A DNA stretch of 64,000 nt, taken from assembly GCA_020634565.1 (NCBI GenBank), contig JACKBN010000011.1, forward strand, positions 1 through 64,000, given 5' to 3'. Within the stretch, counting starts at the first letter, position 1. Every line of letters starts with the position of its first letter. The DNA is from Ardenticatenaceae bacterium (GTDB lineage Bacteria; Chloroflexota; Anaerolineae; Promineifilales; Promineifilaceae). Positions 8,118 to 16,836 of the stretch are shown piece after piece. The notes beneath the pieces are model-generated. The model saw nothing but the letters and a program-made list of their open reading frames with translations, was not told the origin of the DNA and did no database searches. A program made the translations under genes and the position numbers.

Positions 8118-9098
8118 TTATTTGAGGTGGGGGTTCATGGCGCGGTTGAGGCCGTCGCCGAGCAGGTTCCAGCCGAGGCCAAACAGGGTAATGGCGGTGG
8201 CGATGGGCAGGAATGTCCACCAGTAGACGAATGGATTGCCGCCTAGTCCCAAGGCAAAGTCGCGGGAGCCAACCAGCACAATCGCCCAGGCCACTTCACC
8301 ACCAAAGCCAATAAAAATGAAGGCGGCGGCCCAAATGACCATGCCGCCCACATCTTTGGCCATGAGCACCAGGGTGGGCGAGATGGCATTGGGCAGCAGA
8401 TGGCGGAACAAAATGCGGAATCCCGTTGCACCCATGGAGCGTGCGGCCGTAATAAATTCTGCCTGGCGCAGTTGGGCGATGCTGCTGTTGATGAGCCGGG
8501 CGTAGGGCATCCAGGAAAAGAGGATAAGGCCGAGCATAATCGGGCTGATTTTAAATTCGTGGAGAATGGTCTCCCACCAGCGGAAGGTTTCTGGATCGGC
8601 AAAGCGGTCGAATACGGCCGTAAACAGAGTCCACTGAATAATCCACACCGCCCCAATCACGGGGAATGCCAAAAAGCCATCGGTGATAGCCATCAGCAGC
8701 CGCTCAACCCAGCCCCCCAGGTAGGCGCTGAGGGAGCCGATGATGATGCCGAAAACGGCCGTAACAATTGTCACCACCAGCCCAAATTGCAGCGCCGAGC
8801 GCGTGCCCCAGACGAGCGTGAAGAAGACATCCCAGTTGTAAAACGCATCCTGCCCTGGCGCAATGCCAAACATCGGCAGATTCTCGATTTGGGGCACGGT
8901 GCCTAAAGGATGTTCGGCGGAGGGCGGTTCGGGGAGTCGGCTAAAGCTTTGCCCGATCGGTTTGAACGGCACGCTGCTTTCGGGATCTTCTTGGGGGGCG
9001 ATGAGGGGGGCGGCAGCAGCGGTAACCGCAAACGTCAGAATGAGTAGGATCGCCAGCCAGTTTTGCCGTTGTTTGAAGAAAGCATGCCAGCGAATCAT
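8118..9098 (-). CDS. Peptide-type ABC permease, DppC-like (second set)
   Basis: This inner-membrane permease subunit (326 aa) belongs to the DppC/OppC class of dipeptide/oligopeptide/nickel importers. It has an N-terminal membrane anchor near residues 12-32, a long extracytoplasmic loop and a cluster of five membrane segments. The cytoplasmic coupling (EAA) loop is visible as ITAARSMGATGFRILFRHLL. Its ATG overlaps the stop codon of the upstream dppB-like gene by four bases (ATGA), so the two are translationally coupled. No ATPase or binding protein lies next to this pair, so it may share those of the operon at 12.2-18.9 kb. Confidence 0.9.
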   Translation of the reverse strand: MIRWHAFFKQRQNWLAILLILTFAVTAAAAPLIAPQEDPESSVPFKPIGQSFSRLPEPPSAEHPLGTVPQIENLPMFGIAPGQDAFYNWDVFFTLVWGTRSALQFGLVVTIVTAVFGIIIGSLSAYLGGWVERLLMAITDGFLAFPVIGAVWIIQWTLFTAVFDRFADPETFRWWETILHEFKISPIMLGLILFSWMPYARLINSSIAQLRQAEFITAARSMGATGFRILFRHLLPNAISPTLVLMAKDVGGMVIWAAAFIFIGFGGEVAWAIVLVGSRDFALGLGGNPFVYWWTFLPIATAITLFGLGWNLLGDGLNRAMNPHLK

Positions 9099-10195
9099 CG
9101 TTTGCCCTCCGAAACGGTATCTACTTCGCGCACGCGTGGGTCAGCCAGCCCTTTAAGCATGTCCAGCAGCAGCATAATCGGCAGCACCAGCAGCACGCTG
9201 TAGATGGCAAAGCCCATCGCCAATGCCGAGTCAGGCGTATACCCTCGCAGGCTGGCGGTCACTAATTCCGACAAGCCTTTGTAGTTGAACACCACTTCTA
9301 CCACAAACACCCCGGTGATGAGCGACGCAGCCGAAAGGGAGCTGCTGGTGAGGGCGGGCAGCAGCACATTGCGAAACACATGCCGCCACACAATTTGTCG
9401 CTGCCGCAGCCCGCGTGCTTTGGCAGCCATTACGTATGATTGGCTGGTCTCATTGATGACGGCGACGCGGGTGACGCGCCCCAGCGTGGCCCAATGGGCT
9501 AGCGCCAGAGTAAAGACGGGCAGGGCAAGGTGGCGCAGGGCATCGGTGGTTACATCCAGACGGCCGTTCAGCAAGCCATCAATCGTCAAAAACCCGGTAA
9601 TCGGCTGGAACGTGGAGGTAGACATGCGCAGCGATAGCTCCAACAAGCCCGTACGCCCCGGCGGGAACCAGCCCAGCCCCACGTAAAAAATGGAGAGCAA
9701 AAACATCCCCAAAATGAACGGTGGGATCGATGTGGCAATGAATGCCGTGGTGCGAAAGCCATTGTCTCGCTTGCTGCCGGGTCGCCAACCAGAAATGACG
9801 CCGCTGATGACGCCTAACGGAATCAGGGTGAGCAGCGCGTAAAAGGCCAGTTCCAGCGTTACGGCCGTTCGCCTTTGCAGCAGTTCCAAAACCGGCGCGT
9901 TGAACGTCGGACTGTACCCCCAATCCCCTTGCAGCAGCCCGCTGGCCCAATTGCCATACTGCTGCAAAAATGGATCATCCAGTCCATTTTCCGCAATGAT
10001 GCGATTGATGAGGTTATCCATCTTCTCTTGGGTCATGATGCGGGGCTGGTTGGGCGGCAGATACAGCGCCGCCCGTTCCTCGGCCGGAACAGACATGAAA
10101 AAGCTGTAGAGAGCCATCGTCACCACCAGGAGCGTCACTGGAATGATGAGCAGTCGGCGTAAGGTAAAGGCGAGGAAGGAGAGGATGCTTTTCAT
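9095..10195 (-). CDS. Peptide-type ABC permease, DppB-like (second set)
   Basis: This DppB/OppB-class permease subunit (366 aa) has the typical first membrane segment near residues 13-33, a periplasmic stretch with NGLDDPFLQQYGNW, several further membrane helices and an EAA-type loop around YVMAAKARGLRQRQIVWRHV. It forms a coupled pair with the downstream dppC-like gene (ATGA overlap at 9095-9098). Upstream is a membrane protein gene 18 bp away, and before that a cytochrome c gene, so all four minus-strand genes look like one transcript. Confidence 0.9.
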   Translation of the reverse strand: MKSILSFLAFTLRRLLIIPVTLLVVTMALYSFFMSVPAEERAALYLPPNQPRIMTQEKMDNLINRIIAENGLDDPFLQQYGNWASGLLQGDWGYSPTFNAPVLELLQRRTAVTLELAFYALLTLIPLGVISGVISGWRPGSKRDNGFRTTAFIATSIPPFILGMFLLSIFYVGLGWFPPGRTGLLELSLRMSTSTFQPITGFLTIDGLLNGRLDVTTDALRHLALPVFTLALAHWATLGRVTRVAVINETSQSYVMAAKARGLRQRQIVWRHVFRNVLLPALTSSSLSAASLITGVFVVEVVFNYKGLSELVTASLRGYTPDSALAMGFAIYSVLLVLPIMLLLDMLKGLADPRVREVDTVSEGKR

Positions 10196-10213
10196 TTGTT
10201 TGTTGTGCTCTTG

Positions 10214-11404
10214 TTATTGCGGCGTCTCCTCGCAGGAGTTGAGCTGTATAACTTCTGAGCCTTCTAATTGGCAGGTAATGACACTGTTTTGGTCGGTAAC
10301 TGCCTCGATGATGATGAAACGGCCGTGTTGTGCCACGCGCTCCCAAGTTGGGGTTTCTTCGAAAAGACTGGCCCGCTCTTGCAGCCATTCTTGCCAGGTG
10401 GCGTCGGCAGTGACTTCGCAGCGCCGGCAGCTGTCGGCTGGCACGTTATCATAAACCAGATGGTTCATGCCCTCGGTGAAGGGAATGCCAGCGTCAAAGC
10501 AAAAACTGAAGTAAGTGGCCCTTTGCTGGGTGATGTTTACCCGGCAGTTTACCCAGGCACCATTGTCAAAATGGGCGGTTATGATGGCGCTGCTCCACTC
10601 ATCAACCACTTCGTTGACCAGCAACGTGTACGGGCCATCGAGTTGATCAGATACGCTGTCCAGCGCATTGTAGTTAAAGCCAGTGTCCAGCGATAGTTGA
10701 AACAGTTCGCCATCGTAATTATGCACCCGCTGAATGGCCTGATCGGTAATCACGAGGGCATCACGCGGGGCGCTGGTGGTTAAATCGGGGAAAAGAAAGC
10801 CAACTAAGGCGGCTAGCAGTGCTGGCAGCAGTAGACTCATGCTGACGCGTGCGTTGAGCCTTTGGCCATTGACCAATTCCTGGTAGGCTCGGGCTAGGTT
10901 GGTGTTTTGCAGGAGAGCCATCATTGGCAACAAGGAGATCATCAAAAATCCGGCAATGGCAAAAGACCACCAGAACAGGTGGGAGGGAGATTGCACAACC
11001 GGCAGGCCCGAAAACCGATCGTCGGCCAGCCATATAAACCAATTTTGCCCCAGGGGAGGCAGCCTGCCCAGCGTTACACAGATGAGAACGGCCGTTACAA
11101 ACCAGACGCCCATAGCCAAAAGCGGCCGGTGCAGGTAGCTGGTTAGCCATCCCGTAAACCCGCACAGCAACAGCAGCGCCAATCCGCTGACAATCACGCC
11201 TCCGTAGGGAAACCAAACGGGCAGGCTGGCCCAAACAATTATTTTTGGTAGCCAAAAGCCGAGGGCAATGGCGAGGCCGATGAGCACGCCATAGGCTAAC
11301 CCCAGCCAATGAAAGCTGGCTGATTTTTCATAATCTACTTCCTTGGGCAGTGCGCGCATTGTCCGAGGAAGGTCATTGTTATTTAACGAGTTTGTTTGTG
11401 CCAT
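10214..11404 (-). CDS. Membrane protein with extracytoplasmic C-terminal domain, unknown
   Basis: This protein of about 396 aa is not recognised. Five or six hydrophobic segments lie in roughly the first 200 residues, the last before FPDLTTSAPRD, followed by a soluble C-terminal half with paired cysteines (SCRRCEV, plus single Cys in VNCRV, SFCFD, ITCQ and NSCEE) that suggest an oxidising extracytoplasmic location. I chose the ATG at 11404 because it has GGAGGAG just upstream. This makes the gene overlap the preceding cytochrome c gene by 22 bp. Position between a cytochrome c and a permease pair suggests a membrane complex, but no function can be assigned. Confidence 0.68.
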   Translation of the reverse strand: MAQTNSLNNNDLPRTMRALPKEVDYEKSASFHWLGLAYGVLIGLAIALGFWLPKIIVWASLPVWFPYGGVIVSGLALLLLCGFTGWLTSYLHRPLLAMGVWFVTAVLICVTLGRLPPLGQNWFIWLADDRFSGLPVVQSPSHLFWWSFAIAGFLMISLLPMMALLQNTNLARAYQELVNGQRLNARVSMSLLLPALLAALVGFLFPDLTTSAPRDALVITDQAIQRVHNYDGELFQLSLDTGFNYNALDSVSDQLDGPYTLLVNEVVDEWSSAIITAHFDNGAWVNCRVNITQQRATYFSFCFDAGIPFTEGMNHLVYDNVPADSCRRCEVTADATWQEWLQERASLFEETPTWERVAQHGRFIIIEAVTDQNSVITCQLEGSEVIQLNSCEETPQ

Positions 11405-12093
11405 AAGACTCCTCCAACCATCAGAAGAAATAGTATCAGGATGCCTGCTAACCACCAATAAGTTCCGCCTGAGACAGTGGATGCCGCTGTTGCGGGTACG
11501 GCCGTTGCCAATGGGGTGGGGGTTGCTTCCGCAATGACGGGAACTGGCGTGTTGAGAATAATGTTTTCGGCAGAAACGGCCGTAATGGCTTGTCCATTCC
11601 AGGCATCATGTGCCCGACTTAAAAAAGCGGTGATGGCCAGATATTCCTCATCGGCCAACGAGCCGGGCACCTGGCGCGGCATTGAGGCCCGAATGTAGGT
11701 ATAAACATCCGCCGCCGAGCTAAATTTGCTCAATGTTTCCTCACCAATTAGAGCTGGGACTTCTCGGGGAATGGTAAAGCCGTCTTCATACGGCCGTGGC
11801 CCGTGGCAGCCAGAATTCCAACAAAACTGATCTTCCATTGGATACTGTGCCCGCCAATCATCATCTGGCGCATCCGTAAGCCCCTGGCCCCGGTCGCCGT
11901 GGCAGGGCTGGCAGTGCAACCAAAACAGCTGTGCTCCTTCATCCGCCTGTGTCGGGGAGGGAACGGTGGGCGGAGCCGCCAGCCGGTCGGGCATTGGCGT
12001 CGCTGTTTGCGCCTGTATGGAGTTATTGGTCATGAAGAGGCACGCTACCAGGAAAACGGCCGTTAGGCCCGCAAAAAGCAAGCGTTTTATCAT
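11383..12093 (-). CDS. Membrane-anchored cytochrome c
   Basis: This 236-aa protein has a signal peptide (KRLLFAGLTAVFLVACLF), a Thr/Pro-rich stretch and a class I cytochrome c domain with the haem motif CQPCHGDRGQG near residues 62-72. An extra Cys pair (CWNSGC) and a possible Met ligand in ASMPRQVPG follow, and a C-terminal membrane helix (YWWLAGILILFLLMVGGVLW) anchors it. VACLF could also be read as a weak lipobox. It should face the outside and carry electrons. It heads a four-gene minus-strand group with a membrane protein and two ABC permeases, an unusual setting. The previous operon ends at a terminator just upstream. Confidence 0.85.
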   Translation of the reverse strand: MIKRLLFAGLTAVFLVACLFMTNNSIQAQTATPMPDRLAAPPTVPSPTQADEGAQLFWLHCQPCHGDRGQGLTDAPDDDWRAQYPMEDQFCWNSGCHGPRPYEDGFTIPREVPALIGEETLSKFSSAADVYTYIRASMPRQVPGSLADEEYLAITAFLSRAHDAWNGQAITAVSAENIILNTPVPVIAEATPTPLATAVPATAASTVSGGTYWWLAGILILFLLMVGGVLWHKQTR

Positions 12094-12101
12094 ATCAAAT
12101 T

Positions 12102-12137
12102 AAAAATGAGCGAGTCACTACTGCGACCCGCTCATTT
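12102..12137 (-). terminator. Terminator of the peptide ABC operon
   Basis: Read on the minus strand, AATGAGCGGGTCGC pairs across a short loop with GACTCGCTCATT and is followed by TTTTT. It lies between the first dppC-like gene and the cytochrome c gene and divides the locus into two transcripts. Confidence 0.85.
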
Positions 12138-12163
12138 AATTACTTAAGAAGTTAAAGGGTGAA

Positions 12164-13198
12164 TTATCCCTTGCGTAACTTCGGGTCTAAAATATCGCGT
12201 AGAGCATCTCCCAATAAGTTCCAGCCCAAGCCATAGAGCAGCAAAGCCAAACCGGGGAACAGCACGATATACCAATGTTTGTCCAGCGTTAAGATCCAGT
12301 TACGGGCAAAGCTTACAATTTGCCCCCAGTCTGCATAGCCGGGTTCCACACCGACACCCAGGAAGCTCAACGCAGCGAAGGAAAGCACAATGGCTCCCAT
12401 GTCCAACGACAGAAACACCAGGGTGGGAAAAATCGCGTTGGGCAAAACATGCTTCAAGATGATGTGCGTATCTTTTGCCCCACTGGCGCGGGCTGCTAGT
12501 ACATAATCACGCTCTTTGTTCGACAGAATATCGCCGCGCAGCAGACGCGTGTAGCCCATCCAGCCAAATACCACAAGGGCTATGATAGCCGGCCACAAAC
12601 TTTGCCCGAAGATAGGCACAAGAATAGATGAAAGCACCAGCACCGCGACCAAAGAGGGGAACACAATGAAAACTTCAACGATGCGCATCAGAACTTCATC
12701 GACCCAGCCGCCATAAAAACCAGCAATGGAACCAATCAGGATGCCAAAGAGCGCTTGTATAGCCACAACGGCCGTTCCTGCCAGAAGCGCTGTTCGTGAG
12801 CCCCACACAATGCCATACCAAATGTCATACTGTCCGCTGGTAGTGCCCAGCAAATGCACCCACTCTTCATTTCCGGTAATTAATGTGTACCAACCGGGTA
12901 CGGTGGCTGGCACATTTTGCTCCCAGACAGTGCCCGGCGGCAAGGGTTCTGGTTTAAAACCATCACGCGGAATTTTATAGGGGTCCCAGTTTTCATTAGG
13001 GGTAGGAGCCAGGGTTGGGGCAAATACGGCCGTTAAAATAAACAGCATCACAATGATTAACCCTGTCACCGACAATGGGTTCGTCACCACACCCTTCAGT
13101 AAGCGGTACCATTCTGGCCCTACCAATTGCTCCAGGCGGTTTTGTTCACCCAAATTTTGATTTAAATCTAGACCAGCAACTGCATCACTTGTCGTCAT
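12164..13198 (-). CDS. Peptide ABC permease, DppC-like
   Basis: This 344-aa DppC/OppC-class permease has a cytoplasmic N-terminus, a first membrane segment near 43-62, a long outer loop with GNEEWVHLLGTTSGQYD and five clustered helices. The coupling loop reads YVLAARASGAKDTHIILKHV, and the C-terminus is LLGDALRDILDPKLRKG, typical of the class. It is the last gene of the dppD-dppF-binding protein-dppB-dppC set and is followed by a terminator. The substrate is probably peptide, though the family also includes nickel and sugar importers. Confidence 0.93.
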   Translation of the reverse strand: MTTSDAVAGLDLNQNLGEQNRLEQLVGPEWYRLLKGVVTNPLSVTGLIIVMLFILTAVFAPTLAPTPNENWDPYKIPRDGFKPEPLPPGTVWEQNVPATVPGWYTLITGNEEWVHLLGTTSGQYDIWYGIVWGSRTALLAGTAVVAIQALFGILIGSIAGFYGGWVDEVLMRIVEVFIVFPSLVAVLVLSSILVPIFGQSLWPAIIALVVFGWMGYTRLLRGDILSNKERDYVLAARASGAKDTHIILKHVLPNAIFPTLVFLSLDMGAIVLSFAALSFLGVGVEPGYADWGQIVSFARNWILTLDKHWYIVLFPGLALLLYGLGWNLLGDALRDILDPKLRKG

Positions 13199-13266
13199 TA
13201 GCTTTTCCTTATTCAGACATGCAATTGCTTTGCCTAAGCAATTGCATGTTTGAGCAACAAAATCAG

Positions 13267-14331
13267 TTAGGAAAGACGAATACGCGGGTCAATCACCACG
13301 TACATAATATCCACAATTAAATAAGCAAAAATAAAGAGGACCCCGTTAAAGAGGGCAAATCCCAGCATCGTCAAAACATCGAGCTGCGTTGCCGCTGCTG
13401 CTGCCATCTGTCCCAGTCCAGGATAATTAAAAATCACTTCGGTAACCACAACGCCGTTCATCAAACCGGCCAGTGTACCACCCGCAATTGTAATAACTGG
13501 AATCAGCGCATTCCGACGAATATGCCGCTTCACAACGGTGGACTCATACAAACCTTTTGCCCGGGCGGTACGTACATAATCCTGGCGCATCTCTTCCAGC
13601 ATGGATGAACGCGTAATACGCAGCAGCAATGCCCACTGCACCACGGCCAATGTAACCACAGGCAGTACTAGATGGCGCAGCGCATCCACGAATACATCAA
13701 ATCGCAAATTCAGCAAGCTGTCGATGGTCATAAGGCCAGTGTATTGCGTAAAACCCGGTCGATTGACCAGCAAAGTGAATTCCGTAGAAAGTCGCCCTGT
13801 TTGGAACCAGTCCAACCTGGCATAGAATATCAACAACAACAGCAGCGCCAGCACAAAGGTCGGGAATGACCAACCAATAGTGGCAAACACCCTGATCACT
13901 TGGTCAAAAAGTTTGTTGTGGTTTAGCGCTGCCTGTATGCCCATCCAGATACCCCCGGCAATAATGGGAATCATGGCCCACAAAGCTAACTCCAGCGTAG
14001 CTGGGAAGCGCCGCTTGAGCATATCGACAACTGGTTCACGACCGGTTCGCGAATAGCCTAAATCACCACGCAAAACACCGCCCAACCGTTCGCCAGTTTC
14101 TGGATCTCTATAACCAACCATCCAGTTCCAATATTGCACAGGAACCGGGTCATCCAACCCGTAGCGGCGAATAATGGCATCAATCTGTGACTGTGTCTTG
14201 GGAATATCTCTAACGTAAAGCGCTGATCTTTCTACCGGCCCCAAAATTTGCAGCATCGAAAAGATGAGGATGGTCACCCCAAACATAATGAGCGGCATGA
14301 TAAGCAACCGGCGAATGATATATGCAGTCAT
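13267..14331 (-). CDS. Peptide ABC permease, DppB-like
   Basis: This DppB/OppB-class permease (about 354 aa from the chosen start) has an N-terminal helix IIRRLLIMPLIMFGVTILIF, the loop YGLDDPVPVQYWNWM, and a coupling segment YVRTARAKGLYESTVVKRHI. I prefer the ATG at 14331 to an upstream TTG, because the protein then begins MTAYIIRRLL like other DppB proteins and AAGAGG lies upstream. A 185-bp gap with two strong hairpins separates it from the binding-protein gene. Confidence 0.92.
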   Translation of the reverse strand: MTAYIIRRLLIMPLIMFGVTILIFSMLQILGPVERSALYVRDIPKTQSQIDAIIRRYGLDDPVPVQYWNWMVGYRDPETGERLGGVLRGDLGYSRTGREPVVDMLKRRFPATLELALWAMIPIIAGGIWMGIQAALNHNKLFDQVIRVFATIGWSFPTFVLALLLLLIFYARLDWFQTGRLSTEFTLLVNRPGFTQYTGLMTIDSLLNLRFDVFVDALRHLVLPVVTLAVVQWALLLRITRSSMLEEMRQDYVRTARAKGLYESTVVKRHIRRNALIPVITIAGGTLAGLMNGVVVTEVIFNYPGLGQMAAAAATQLDVLTMLGFALFNGVLFIFAYLIVDIMYVVIDPRIRLS

Positions 14332-14410
14332 AATAAGAGCCTCTTCGTGTTTTTCTAGCAGGTCCGGCAAGAACCTGACTGGTCTCTAATTCTCTTCTAT
14401 TAAAACAACT

Positions 14411-14441
14411 CCGCTAGACATTTGAGGCAAATGTCCAGCGG
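14411..14441 (-). terminator. Hairpin between binding protein and permease genes (distal)
   Basis: CCGCTaGACATTTG pairs with CAAATGTCcAGCGG across a 3-nt loop, interrupted by one A/C mismatch. On the minus strand a T-rich stretch follows. Together with the neighbouring palindrome it probably attenuates transcription into the permease genes or protects the binding-protein mRNA. Confidence 0.7.
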
Positions 14442-14464
14442 GCTTGCTTGAATAGCGGGGTTAA

Positions 14465-14494
14465 GTCGGGGCGGTGTTTAAACACCGCCCCGAC
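14465..14494 (-). terminator. 30-bp perfect palindrome after the binding-protein gene
   Basis: GTCGGGGCGGTGTTT is followed at once by its exact reverse complement (14480-14494). It starts 23 bp past the binding-protein stop codon. Such a hairpin is expected to stabilise the upstream mRNA and lower expression of the permeases, a common need when one binding protein must outnumber its transporter. Confidence 0.75.
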
Positions 14495-14516
14495 CCTATT
14501 CAGTCAAGCGAAAGTT

Positions 14517-16601
14517 TTATTCGCTGGCCAGGCTGAGAGCGTAGAAATAGGTACCAGAGGTAATTGGATTGTAGTACCAGTCTTGTACCCAACGCTGCTC
14601 GTAGCGAGCTGCGGTAGCCTGTGCCAGGGTGATTTGGATGGCCTGATCGTGGTGCAGTTGTTGCAGTTCGAAGTAGATCTGCTCACGTTCTGCCGGGTCA
14701 GAAGAAGCAACACCAGCATTTACCAGTTCACCAAATTGATCCAGGATGTCCTGGGGCAGATTCTGGCGACCAGCGTAGGTGCCAACCGTGAACGGCTGGA
14801 CCCAGTTGTGCGGATCATGGATGTCTTCCAACCAACCGCTGGCCAACATCGGAACCTGTCCAGCACGGAAGGAGCGCAGGAAGGTGGGCCAGGGCAGACC
14901 AACGGTTTCAACCTGGTAAGCCGGGTTGATGCTGGCCAGATTTGCCTGCAGGATTTCACCAACGGTTTGACGACTGACGTTACCGGTGTTGTAAGCAATC
15001 TGGAAGCGGAAGCCAGTTTCGGGCAATACGCCACCCCAAGCTTGTTCCAGCTCAGCAGCACATTGATCGAGGTCGTATTCGTACATCGGGCCGTCTGGGT
15101 TGTAGCCCAGCATGTCCAGGATGATTGGACCGTTGTTACGGACACCTTCGCCATTCAGAGCGTCGGAGATGTAAGCATCGTAGTCGAAGCAGTAGTTCAT
15201 GGCGCGACGGACGTTGATATCAGTGAAGAAGTTCGGCGGAATACCGTTGCCGTCCAACTCACCGCTGCCGATGTATGGGGAATCCTCACCGGTGTCGAAG
15301 GTCATGAAGACGTCGGTACGTGAAACAGAGGGCAAGCCACCCCATTTCCGCAGTTGCCCATTCGGGTTATCCGGGTTCTCTGTACATTCGCCAGTTTGGT
15401 AATCACAGAATTCACCAACAAATTGGTCAGCCTGTGGACGGTTAGCGATCGGAACTGCTACAGTTTCAGCATCGCCAGCCTGCAAGGCAGCAAAGCGGGT
15501 ACCCCATTCATCAACCAGACGGTTAACAACGGTGGTGATAGCGGGTTGACCAGACGGGCCACCTTCCCATACGGGTTGGTCGTCACCGCGCCAGTAATTT
15601 TCATTGGCTACAATGACCCAGCCTTCGCCAGGTGTCCAGCTTTCCAGCGCGTAAGGGCCGGTGCCGTTCATAACGGCCGTTAATTCAGAATTCTCCGAAC
15701 CAGGAGCGTAATGATTCTGCCAGGTGTCACAGGAACCATCCCAGGCACCTTGCTCAATAGCCCATTCCATGTCCAAAACAGAGCCCCAAGCGGGAGCGAT
15801 ACTGGCCAGGAAAGGACCCCAGGGCAGTGCCAGATTAAAGGTAACCGTGCCAGCAGCGTCGTCGGCAACCACAGCAGCCTGAACTTTTTCACAGACAGCT
15901 ACCAGTTCTTCTGGCGTAGCATTGGCAACGAGACCTTCTGGATCACCAGCGTAAGCGCCATCGGCGATTTCTTCGGTGATGTCATAGGTAGCGTTGTAGC
16001 CCATGATGGGTTCCAACAGCAGCCACTGAGCGCTGTTCGGGTCGGATTGCAGCAGACCGCGCTGGAAGGAGTACGCAACGTCATGCGGCTCCAATGTGCC
16101 ACCCTCATGGAAGGAAACGCCTTCGCGAATATTGAAGGTGTAGGTCAAACCATCTTCGGAGATCAGACCATTTTCCAAGCTCGGTACTTCCATAGCCAGG
16201 ACGGGTACGAACGTTGTGGGATCAGCCCCATTGTAGGTGATCAGGGGTTCCATAACGTTCAGAGCCAAAGCACCACTAGCCGTATCGTAGATAAGGGCTG
16301 GGTCCATGGTGTCGATATCACCAAAGGTGAGCTGCGTGTATGTTGTCGGGTCCGGCGCGCCAGTGGACATCATTTCTTCTTCGCCACCGTCAACCTCAAC
16401 CGTTTCAATTACGGTTTCGGTAACAACGCGGGTTACTTCAACTTCCACGGTTTCGCCTTCAATAACCTCAGTAACGGTTTCGGTGATAACCCGGGTAACC
16501 TCAACAGGTACTTCTACAGTTTGGGGGGAACAAGCAGCAACAAAAATGGCAAACACGGCCATAGCTGCTACAAGTAACCCGATTCGTTTTTTTGTATTCA
16601 T
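14517..16601 (-). CDS. Family 5 solute-binding lipoprotein of peptide ABC transporter
   Basis: This 694-aa extracellular binding protein of the DppA/OppA class delivers peptides or related solutes to the permeases. The signal peptide ends in the lipobox FVAAC. A spacer made of repeated VEVTRVITETV-like units follows (residues about 30-70), a feature common in Chloroflexota binding proteins. The mature domain starts with LTFGDIDTMDPALIYDTASG, as in family 5. GAGGAGG 13 bp upstream sets the ATG. It sits between the ATPase genes and the permease genes, and strong hairpins follow it. The length exceeds the usual 530-600 aa because of the spacer and insertions. Confidence 0.95.
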   Translation of the reverse strand: MNTKKRIGLLVAAMAVFAIFVAACSPQTVEVPVEVTRVITETVTEVIEGETVEVEVTRVVTETVIETVEVDGGEEEMMSTGAPDPTTYTQLTFGDIDTMDPALIYDTASGALALNVMEPLITYNGADPTTFVPVLAMEVPSLENGLISEDGLTYTFNIREGVSFHEGGTLEPHDVAYSFQRGLLQSDPNSAQWLLLEPIMGYNATYDITEEIADGAYAGDPEGLVANATPEELVAVCEKVQAAVVADDAAGTVTFNLALPWGPFLASIAPAWGSVLDMEWAIEQGAWDGSCDTWQNHYAPGSENSELTAVMNGTGPYALESWTPGEGWVIVANENYWRGDDQPVWEGGPSGQPAITTVVNRLVDEWGTRFAALQAGDAETVAVPIANRPQADQFVGEFCDYQTGECTENPDNPNGQLRKWGGLPSVSRTDVFMTFDTGEDSPYIGSGELDGNGIPPNFFTDINVRRAMNYCFDYDAYISDALNGEGVRNNGPIILDMLGYNPDGPMYEYDLDQCAAELEQAWGGVLPETGFRFQIAYNTGNVSRQTVGEILQANLASINPAYQVETVGLPWPTFLRSFRAGQVPMLASGWLEDIHDPHNWVQPFTVGTYAGRQNLPQDILDQFGELVNAGVASSDPAEREQIYFELQQLHHDQAIQITLAQATAARYEQRWVQDWYYNPITSGTYFYALSLASE

Positions 16602-16836
16602 TGTGTGTATATTCCTCCTCTGAATATCATAAAAATTGACAGGTTCTCTTCAATACATTTGAAATTTTCTATAGTCTCAACCTCCTTTCAGGTTTATTTA
16701 TGAAAATCTGTTTGCTACGTAAAGTCTATCTGACACCGAAGCAAATTGCTTTGCTGAAAGGCGTCAAGGGAAATGGCTTTAGTTACATGTTTCGTTATGA
16801 CAAGCAATCAACGAAACATTTTGGCGAAGTTATTAG

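Noticed and set aside
16602..16836. A gene between the ATPase and binding-protein genes
   Set aside because: No frame of useful length or family likeness; only the Shine-Dalgarno sequence of the binding-protein gene is recognisable.
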